DNA of 64,000 bases, from positions 89,798 to 153,797 of the forward strand of contig CAIVWH010000010.1 of assembly GCA_903909605.1 (NCBI GenBank). The letters are read 5' to 3'. The stretch comes from an uncultured Micrococcales bacterium. Lineage in GTDB: Bacteria; Actinomycetota; Actinomycetes; Actinomycetales; Microbacteriaceae. Below, piece after piece: positions 58,084 through 64,000 of the stretch. The position numbers and the translations under genes are program-made. Numbering within the stretch: the first letter of the stretch is position 1; each line of letters starts with the position of its first letter. The notes below the pieces were generated by a model, which was given only the letters and a program-made list of their open reading frames with translations, did not search any database and had not been told where the DNA came from.

Positions 58084-58446
58084 TTACACGACCGAGTCGA
58101 GTTTGACCACCGGGCTGTCTTTCCAGAGGCGCTCGATCGAATAGAAGGCGCGGTCTTGCTCGTGCATGATGTGGCAGATTACGTCGCCCAGGTCGAGCAG
58201 AATCCAGCGGCCTCCAGCCTTGCCCTCCTCACGCAGCACGCGCATGCCAGCCTCGTGAAGTTTCAGCTGAATCTCATCCGAGATTGATTGCACTTGGCGC
58301 TCGTTGCGACCGGATGCGAGCAAGAAGATGTCGGTCAACGGCATCAGCTCGCTGACGTCGAGAGCGACGATGTTTTCACCGAGCTTGTCTGAGGCGGCCG
58401 AAGCTGCGAGATTGGCAAGTTTGATTGCTGCTGCGGTTGCGGTCAC
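58084..58446 (-). CDS. rsfS: Ribosome silencing factor RsfS
   Basis: 120 residues of the Iojap/RsfS family, binding L14 to block subunit joining in starvation. Characteristic LASGRNERQVQSISDEIQ, RWILLDLGDVICHIM and FYSIERLWKDSP. GTG start with AAGGA upstream. Follows nadD and the Pro/Ala-rich protein gene, the usual actinobacterial order. Confidence 0.95.
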   Translation of the reverse strand: MTATAAAIKLANLAASAASDKLGENIVALDVSELMPLTDIFLLASGRNERQVQSISDEIQLKLHEAGMRVLREEGKAGGRWILLDLGDVICHIMHEQDRAFYSIERLWKDSPVVKLDSVV

Positions 58447-58461
58447 GAATTCCTTGTTGGT

Positions 58462-59436
58462 TTAGATGAGTTTGAGAACGACGGCGGTGATCAAGAAAAA
58501 TCCGCCGAGAATCAGAACTCCGGCCGAAAGCGCAAGCATCGGCATTTGTTTGCCTCTGCGCAAATTCACTGGGATGACCCGCGAGCGAGACATCGCCTGG
58601 ACGATGCCGGTTACTCGCATTGGGGCTACTGAGTTGATGAAGCCTGCCGCGTTGTCTGTCTGGATTGCGGCATCGAGTTGCTGGGCCTCCTCGATTACTT
58701 TGATTTCGCCGGTCGAGGTGTCTGGCAGGGTGAACGGAATCTGAATCGATCCAGTGGTGAGAATCTCTCCGGTCGAGTCGATGGTTGCCGTGTAGTTGGT
58801 TAGATCTTGCACGTGGTCGATGACAATCGAGTTCGTGACCGGCTCGATGAGCATGCCAGGTGAAGCCTCAAACGCGATTGCCTCAGTATCTTCGACCGTT
58901 GCGATCGGGGTGGTCTGCGCTAGCTCTGGCAGTTGTTCAACTAGATCGTCGTCGTAAGGCAGGCGAGCTTCATAAGGGGTTGCCTGTGTCGGGGCATCCT
59001 CGATGATTTCATCGCCGGTCAGTCGAGCACGCTCACGCAACTGACGACGAGTCAGCGGGCCTTCGCTGCCAATGCCGAGGTCGCTCAAGTCGACGTGCAT
59101 GCCATCCGGGGCCTCAAAACTCGGGAAGTCGGTTGGTATCTCGATCGGCTCTGGCATGCGAACCGGGATGACCTCTGCGGCGGGGGCGACCGGTTCAACA
59201 GTGCGCGTCGAGGTGGCCGCCGTCTGCGGAATCGCCAACGGTTCAACCCGGATGGTTGGCTGAGGCGCGACCGGCTTCAGGTCGAAGAATGTCTGCTTTA
59301 CCTCGGGGGCAAGAGGTGCAGCTTGAGGCGCTGGAGTCGCTGGTGAGACAGGCGCGGGAATTGGCGCAAACGAAGTCGATGCCGGCTTTGGCGTCGACTT
59401 GCTCTCCCACTCATCCGGGTCGAAGAAATCAGACAT
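58462..59436 (-). CDS. Pro/Ala-rich protein with C-terminal membrane anchor
   Basis: 324 residues from [13 protein letters not shown]. The first ~110 residues are Pro/Ala/Val-rich and low complexity; the middle holds [12 protein letters not shown] and acidic stretches; after a basic patch ([15 protein letters not shown]) comes one hydrophobic helix ([21 protein letters not shown]) at the very end, so it is probably tail-anchored with a long cytoplasmic domain. Function unknown. Its ATG lies inside the last codons of nadD (coupled). A similar gene between nadD and rsfS is typical of Microbacteriaceae as far as I recall; that is not tested here. Confidence 0.7.
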   Translation of the reverse strand: MSDFFDPDEWESKSTPKPASTSFAPIPAPVSPATPAPQAAPLAPEVKQTFFDLKPVAPQPTIRVEPLAIPQTAATSTRTVEPVAPAAEVIPVRMPEPIEIPTDFPSFEAPDGMHVDLSDLGIGSEGPLTRRQLRERARLTGDEIIEDAPTQATPYEARLPYDDDLVEQLPELAQTTPIATVEDTEAIAFEASPGMLIEPVTNSIVIDHVQDLTNYTATIDSTGEILTTGSIQIPFTLPDTSTGEIKVIEEAQQLDAAIQTDNAAGFINSVAPMRVTGIVQAMSRSRVIPVNLRRGKQMPMLALSAGVLILGGFFLITAVVLKLI

Positions 59437-60022
59437 TCGCACCCGAATACAGTTCGTGCTTGTTGATGTATTGAACTACGCCGTCTGGCACGAGATACCA
59501 AACTGGTTCGTGACGCTGCACACGTTCACGGATGTCGGTCGACGAAATCGCAAGCGCCGGAATCTCAAGTATGTCGATTGCACCCTTTGGCGCCGCATCA
59601 GGCAATGTGATTTCGTGACCGGGGCGGGTTACGGCAACAAAGTGCGCCTTGTCCCAGAGCTTGTCGACATCTTTCCAGGAAAGAATTTGACTAATCGCGT
59701 CGGCTCCAGAGATGAAGTAGAGCTCGGCATCCGGGTGAAGCGCCTGAATGTCGGCGAGCGTGTCGACTGTGTAGGTTGGGCCAGCACGATCGATGTCAAC
59801 TCGAGAAACGTTGAAGCGTGGGTTACTCGCGGTTGCGACGACGGTCATCAGATAGCGATCTTCGGTTGGGGTAACAATCGGCTTCTGCCATGGGCGGCCG
59901 GTTGGAACGAAGATGACCTCGTCGAGCTTGTACTTGGCGGCAACTTCGCTGGCGGCAACTAAGTGCCCATGGTGAATTGGGTCGAAAGTGCCACCCATCA
60001 CGCCGAGACGAACTTTGGCCAT
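59429..60022 (-). CDS. nadD: Nicotinate-nucleotide adenylyltransferase
   Basis: NAD synthesis enzyme, 197 residues from the ATG at 60022 ([20 protein letters not shown]), chosen over the TTG at 60040 because TTAGG sits six to seven bases upstream. The nucleotidyl-transferase HxGH motif (HHGH) and C-terminal [10 protein letters not shown] are intact. 24 bp after the small 56-codon membrane protein gene. Confidence 0.95.
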   Translation of the reverse strand: MAKVRLGVMGGTFDPIHHGHLVAASEVAAKYKLDEVIFVPTGRPWQKPIVTPTEDRYLMTVVATASNPRFNVSRVDIDRAGPTYTVDTLADIQALHPDAELYFISGADAISQILSWKDVDKLWDKAHFVAVTRPGHEITLPDAAPKGAIDILEIPALAISSTDIRERVQRHEPVWYLVPDGVVQYINKHELYSGANV

Positions 60023-60046
60023 GGCAAACCTAAAAGCCAAAGAGGC

Positions 60047-60217
60047 TTAGTGGTGACCCTGACTGTCTGAAGATTTGTGGTCGTGGCGGTTGGCAACGTT
60101 GCGGTAGCTCCAAGTAACCAGGGCGAGCACGGTAAAAATGCTAAGTGCGATTGCGCCAAATAGTGGTGCCGGAAAAGGAAGGACGATGCCTTCGCCTTCT
60201 GCCAAGATGCTGATCAT
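60047..60217 (-). CDS. 56-residue single-span membrane protein upstream of nadD
   Basis: ATG-initiated ORF of 56 residues, starting MISILAEGEGIVLPFPAPLF, with one hydrophobic helix (GAIALSIFTVLALVTWSY) and a His-rich hydrophilic tail (NRHDHKSSDSQGHH). A TAGGAG lies seven to nine bases upstream, a strong ribosome site. It fits exactly between proA and nadD and is co-directional with both. Short for ordinary ORF calling. No known function; the terminal HDH/GHH could bind metal. Confidence 0.75.
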   Translation of the reverse strand: MISILAEGEGIVLPFPAPLFGAIALSIFTVLALVTWSYRNVANRHDHKSSDSQGHH

Positions 60218-60260
60218 TTCACTCCTAAGTGCTTTGTAAAGCCTACCGCAGGGCCTCGGG

Positions 60261-61508
60261 CTAGGCCCTAGTTTGGCCGGCGCCGCGAACCAGCCACTTG
60301 GTGCTGGTCAGCTCTTGGATACCCATCGGGCCACGCGCGTGCAGTTTCTGGGTCGAAATGCCAACCTCTGCCCCAAAGCCGAACTCGCCGCCATCGGTAA
60401 ACCGGGTCGAGGCATTGACCATCACAGTGGAGGCATCGACCTCGGCCAAGAATCGCTCGGCGTTTTCGACGTTTTCGGTGATGATCGACTCGGTGTGCTT
60501 GGTGCCGTACTTGGCGATGTGGGCAAGTGCCTCATCCAGGCTGGCAACCACCCTCACGGCCAGGTCGAGGTCATGATATTCGGTCGTCCAGTCGTGCTCG
60601 GTGGCCGGCACTGCGTCGGCGAACAGGCCGAGGGTTGCCTCATCGGCGTGAATGGTCACATTCGAGGCTCTCAGGCACTCAAGGACGGCAGGCACGACTC
60701 GTGCGGCTGCCTTCTCATGAATGAGCAGGGTCTCTACGGCATTGCAAACGCTCGGGCGCTGAACCTTGGCGTTGTGCAGAATCTCAACAGCCCAATCGAG
60801 CCGGGCGGTCTCATCGATGAAAATGTGCACCACCCCATCGCCGGTCTGAATTACCGGCACGCGCGACTCTTCGACAACCGCTTGGATGAGCCCGGCGCCG
60901 CCACGTGGAATCAGCACGTCAATCAGACCTACCGCCTTCATCATCGCGGTGCCGCCATCGCGACCGAACTCGTCGAGGGTGTGCACGATGTCGCGGCTGA
61001 GCCCAACTTCGGCAAGTGCATCCTGAAGAAGCTGAACCAGAATCTCATTGCTGCTTTGAGCATCGCGGCCGCCGCGAAGCACCACCGCGTTGCCGCTCTT
61101 GATGGCAAGCACCGCAATGTCGATGGTCACATTCGGGCGAGCCTCATAGATCACACCGATCACGCCAAGCGGCACGCGAATTTGGGTTAGCTGCAAACCA
61201 TTGGGCAAAGTCTTGCCCCGGATGACCTCACCAACCGGATCGGGCAGGCTCACAATCTTGATCACCGAATCTGCTATGCCCTTGATTCGAGTTGCATCGA
61301 GTCGGATGCGATCTTGAGTGCTGGGCGTCATGTCGCCCGCCTTGCCGCGCTCGAGGTCGAGAGTGTTCGCCGCAATGATTTGCGGAGTTCGTTCGATTAG
61401 CAAGCGGGAGATGTTTTCAAGCACGGCGCTGCGCTGCTGCGAACTGGCCTTGGCGAGCTCGGTCGAGGCAACCTTGACCGCGGTCATTTTGTCGATGGCA
61501 GTAGTCAC
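60261..61508 (-). CDS. proA: Gamma-glutamyl phosphate reductase
   Basis: Second step of proline synthesis, 415 residues. Catalytic Cys in RPSVCNAVETLLIH; NADPH-binding region PLGVIGVIYEARPNVTIDI; C-terminal STRFTDGGEFGFGAEVGISTQKLHARGPMG. GTG start with GGAG upstream. 12 bp after proB, forming proB-proA. Confidence 0.96.
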   Translation of the reverse strand: MTTAIDKMTAVKVASTELAKASSQQRSAVLENISRLLIERTPQIIAANTLDLERGKAGDMTPSTQDRIRLDATRIKGIADSVIKIVSLPDPVGEVIRGKTLPNGLQLTQIRVPLGVIGVIYEARPNVTIDIAVLAIKSGNAVVLRGGRDAQSSNEILVQLLQDALAEVGLSRDIVHTLDEFGRDGGTAMMKAVGLIDVLIPRGGAGLIQAVVEESRVPVIQTGDGVVHIFIDETARLDWAVEILHNAKVQRPSVCNAVETLLIHEKAAARVVPAVLECLRASNVTIHADEATLGLFADAVPATEHDWTTEYHDLDLAVRVVASLDEALAHIAKYGTKHTESIITENVENAERFLAEVDASTVMVNASTRFTDGGEFGFGAEVGISTQKLHARGPMGIQELTSTKWLVRGAGQTRA

Positions 61509-61520
61509 AGTTGCTCCGCT

Positions 61521-62297
61521 CTAGTTGGTCTTGGCTTCAAACCAGGTGCCCACGTCGGCACCTTCGATTGCGGCGGCCACGTTGGCAGCCGAGGTCAATA
61601 GAACCGAGATGCCGTGTTCGCCGGCGTGCTTTGCTGCCGAAACCTTGGTGACGGCCCCACCGGTGCCAACCTTGGATGCACTTCCGCCAATCTGGGCATC
61701 CGGTTCTTGTCCGTAAGCCACAGTCTCGATTCGGGTGGCGCCAGGATCGGTTGGGGGAAGCGTGTAGAGCGCATCCACGTCGCTGAGCAGAATTAGGGCA
61801 TCGGCCTTGACCAGCGCGGCAACCAGAGCTGCGAGCCGATCGTTGTCACCGAAGCGAATTTCGGTGGTGGCTACTGTGTCGTTTTCGTTGACGATGGGCA
61901 CAACCCCGAGTTCAAGAAGTCGGTCGATAGCAGAGCTTGCGTTGGCCGCAGTTTCTTCGGCCTCAAGATCGCCCGCAGTTAGCAGAACCTGACCGGCTAC
62001 CAAGTTGTAACGTTCAAGGCTGTGCTGGTATCGCGAAATAAGTCGCCCCTGGCCAACCGAGGCCAACGCCTGCGACGTGGCAAGGTCATCCGGTTTGGTT
62101 TCAAAGCCGAGAAGTGGCATGCCGGTGGCGATTGCGCCAGATGTCACCAGGATGACCTGCTGCCCGCGCATTCTGGCAGCCGCCAGAGCGTCGACGAGTT
62201 TGTCTAGGTTCTGAGCGTTGTCGCCGGTGATTGACGACGAACCGATTTTTACAAGGATGCGCCTTGCAGTCGAGAGTGCCGCGCGAGTCATGCTCAT
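61521..62297 (-). CDS. proB: Glutamate 5-kinase, short form without PUA domain
   Basis: 258 residues, the amino acid kinase domain only: [13 protein letters not shown] at the start, [28 protein letters not shown] and [15 protein letters not shown]. The C-terminal PUA domain of the ~370-residue form is absent. The start overlaps the obg end by four bases. A start two codons later (MTRAALS) is equally plausible. Confidence 0.94.
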   Translation of the reverse strand: MSMTRAALSTARRILVKIGSSSITGDNAQNLDKLVDALAAARMRGQQVILVTSGAIATGMPLLGFETKPDDLATSQALASVGQGRLISRYQHSLERYNLVAGQVLLTAGDLEAEETAANASSAIDRLLELGVVPIVNENDTVATTEIRFGDNDRLAALVAALVKADALILLSDVDALYTLPPTDPGATRIETVAYGQEPDAQIGGSASKVGTGGAVTKVSAAKHAGEHGISVLLTSAANVAAAIEGADVGTWFEAKTN

Positions 62298-63853
62298 CCG
62301 AGCTCCTCGTCACCCAGCTGTTCTTCATCGCTCACGGGTTTGGCCGGCTTAGCCTTAGCGGCCTTGGCCTCAGCCTTGCGCTCGGTTTCCATCTGCTCAC
62401 GCAGTGCGGCGCGGGAATCCATCATGTCTTTGTATTCGGCGCGGCGCTGATCGGTGGTGCGCCTGGTTCGTTGCCGCAAACGAATGTCTTCACCGCGGCG
62501 GCCGCCGATGAGTTCACCAGCGCTTATGATTGCAGGCTCCCAATCGAAGATCACGCCTTCGCCGGCACCGATAACAACCATGTCGCCGGCAACCGCGCCT
62601 GCTCGAATAAGTGCGTCTTCGATTCCGATTTTGTTCAGGCGGTCGCCAAGGTAGCCAACGGCCTCGTCATTGCCAAATTGAGTCTGCGCAACCCAGCGCT
62701 CGGGTTTTGCACCAATGATTCTGAAGAACGGGCCGTCGTGATCCTGATCCTTGACCACCTGGAACTTGCTCTCGTCGCGACGAGCCTGCATTAGTGTGAT
62801 GCGCGCGCGGGCCGGCGCTAAGGCTTCGCGGTTTGCTCGCTCCTGCTTCACCACGGATGCGAGTGCAAAGTTAAGTTCGCGCAACCCTTCGTGGCTCGCG
62901 GCCGACACCAAGAAAACCTTGTAGCCGCGCTGTTCGAGCTCGGCCTTCACAAACTCTGCAAGCTCGCGTGCATCTGGCACGTCGACTTTATTCAGGGCGA
63001 TCATTTGAGGTCGGTCGGTAAGCGGTGTCTGGCCTTCAGGAACTTGGTAAGCGCGAAGCTCGGCGAGAATCTTGTCGAGGTCTGTAAGCGGGTCGCGACC
63101 AGGCTCCATGGTTGCGCAGTCGATTACGTGGAGCAGAGCGGAACAGCGCTCGACGTGGCGCAGGAACTGCAACCCGAGGCCCTTACCTTCGCTTGCGCCT
63201 TCGATAAGCCCAGGCACGTCGGCTATCACGTAGCGCGACTCGCCAGCCTGAACTACTCCCAGGTTCGGGTGCAAGGTGGTGAATGGATAGTCGGCGATCT
63301 TCGGCCTGGCGGCGGATAGCGCCGCAATCAAACTCGATTTTCCAGCCGATGGGTAGCCAACCAGTGCTACGTCAGCCACCGTCTTGAGCTCTAGGGTGAT
63401 CGCACCCTTCCAGCCAGGCACACCAAGCAGTGCGAAACCCGGGGCCTTTCGCTTGGATGAGGACAACGCCGCATTGCCAAGACCGCCCATGCCGCCCTCT
63501 GCAACGATCAGCTGCATGCCGGCTTCATCTAGGTCGGCGATGACCTCGCCCTTGGCGTTTTTTACAACGGTGCCAATCGGAACCGGAAGAAGAACATCCT
63601 CACCCTTTGCCCCGTTGCGGAAATCACCCGCACCGTCGCCACCGTCGCCACCGTTGCGGTGTGACTGAAAGTGGTAATCAAGCAGAGTGGTGACACCTGG
63701 GTCTGCTATCAGCGAGATTGAGCCACCGTTGCCGCCGTCTGCGCCATCAGGTCCGGCAAGTGGCTTGAACTTTTCGCGCTTAATCGAAACACAACCATCG
63801 CCGCCGTTACCGGCGCGCAGGTGCAGGGTTACCTGGTCTACGAAAGTAACCAA
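62294..63853 (-). CDS. obg: Obg family GTPase
   Basis: 519 residues: Gly-rich Obg fold ([31 protein letters not shown]), G domain ([46 protein letters not shown]), OCT domain and a charged Lys/Ala/Glu-rich tail. Acts in 50S assembly and stress control. TTG start with GGAGGA five bases before it. Downstream of rpmA, as in most bacteria, but with a terminator hairpin between. Confidence 0.95.
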   Translation of the reverse strand: MVTFVDQVTLHLRAGNGGDGCVSIKREKFKPLAGPDGADGGNGGSISLIADPGVTTLLDYHFQSHRNGGDGGDGAGDFRNGAKGEDVLLPVPIGTVVKNAKGEVIADLDEAGMQLIVAEGGMGGLGNAALSSSKRKAPGFALLGVPGWKGAITLELKTVADVALVGYPSAGKSSLIAALSAARPKIADYPFTTLHPNLGVVQAGESRYVIADVPGLIEGASEGKGLGLQFLRHVERCSALLHVIDCATMEPGRDPLTDLDKILAELRAYQVPEGQTPLTDRPQMIALNKVDVPDARELAEFVKAELEQRGYKVFLVSAASHEGLRELNFALASVVKQERANREALAPARARITLMQARRDESKFQVVKDQDHDGPFFRIIGAKPERWVAQTQFGNDEAVGYLGDRLNKIGIEDALIRAGAVAGDMVVIGAGEGVIFDWEPAIISAGELIGGRRGEDIRLRQRTRRTTDQRRAEYKDMMDSRAALREQMETERKAEAKAAKAKPAKPVSDEEQLGDEELG

Positions 63854-63888
63854 GATTCCTCCATCCTGAAATCGTTTAGAAACAGCAA

Positions 63889-63910
63889 AGGCGAGCCTGT
63901 GGGCTCGCCT
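63889..63910 (-). terminator. Hairpin between rpmA and obg
   Basis: AGGCGAGCC-CACA-GGCTCGCCT on the minus strand, then TTGCTGTTTC. It lies 17 bases after the rpmA stop and 36 bases before obg, so it may attenuate obg relative to the ribosomal genes. Confidence 0.7.
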
Positions 63911-63927
63911 CGCTGAAAAAGTTTTAG

Positions 63928-64000
63928 TTACGCAGCAGCAACAACAATGTTCACTACGCGGCGGCCACCCTTGGTGCCGAACTCAACCGCACCAGCAGAA
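63928..64000 (-). CDS. rpmA: 50S ribosomal protein L27, C-terminal end (cut by window)
   Basis: The last 23 codons read [20 protein letters not shown] then AAA and TAA, matching the C-terminus of L27. The position directly upstream of obg is the conserved rplU-rpmA-obg order. The N-terminus is outside the window. Confidence 0.85.
   Translation of the reverse strand, partial: SAGAVEFGTKGGRRVVNIVVAAA

Noticed and set aside
60273..61190. 305-codon plus-strand ORF antisense to proA
   Set aside because: Shadow of proA; no ribosome site and no recognisable motif.

Overview
The window looks like a compact chromosome segment of a high-GC Gram-positive bacterium (Actinomycetota), most likely Microbacteriaceae and possibly a small-genome aquatic lineage. 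The grounds are gene content and order: a homodimeric-type aceE followed by fabD-fabH-acpP-fabF and a DUF3145 gene, hrcA-dnaJ under a CIRCE operator, a mycobacterial-type LexA box ahead of DUF6504 and dnaE2, and many GTG/TTG starts. The species assignment is inference. Almost every base is used; no gene-free stretch reaches 300 bp (the longest is about 190 bp, between lepA and rpsT). I found no insertion sequence, prophage, rRNA or CRISPR array.

Layout. 1-6426: the end of aceE and a fatty-acid synthesis (FAS II) cluster, then DUF3145 convergent. 6565-12586: a secreted pullulanase, thymidine kinase, and a polar amino acid ABC importer. 12692-18519: two tRNAs, a GT4 glycosyltransferase, a DMT transporter, peptide deformylase, a degenerate two-component pair and a 2-hydroxyacid dehydrogenase. 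18519-34469: a long leftward block (dnaG, dgt, dusB, glyS, uppS, recO, leuA, era, CBS-domain protein, ybeY, phoH, hinT, rsmE, dnaJ, hrcA) combining replication, translation and stress functions; leuA has its own promoter and a leucine-rich leader peptide. 34539-45973: DUF4870, hemW, lepA, rpsT, an MFS carrier, holA, comEC, comEA, leuS. 45990-52656: folate genes pabB/pabC, an SRAP protein, and an SOS-controlled DUF6504-dnaE2 unit. 52649-56439: a dioxygenase with a palindromic operator, then an AT-richer island encoding a small secreted four-cysteine protein and a two-gene ABC exporter. 56566-64000: deoC, DUF167, tRNA-Ala, rsfS, nadD, proA, proB, obg and the end of rpmA.

Regulation visible in the sequence: eight starts (leu leader, tdk, def, DUF4870, DUF167, holA, comEA, leuS) lie exactly six bases after a TANNNT -10 hexamer and mostly lack a usable Shine-Dalgarno, the expected signature of leaderless mRNAs. 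Added to this are a CIRCE element, a perfect LexA box, a 16-bp palindrome at ygiD, and a leu leader whose Leu-codon segment is complementary to the leuA ribosome-binding region.

The points most worth a second look are the leu leader, the peptide plus ABC exporter island, and the histidine-kinase-like/receiver pair that has lost its phospho-acceptor histidine.
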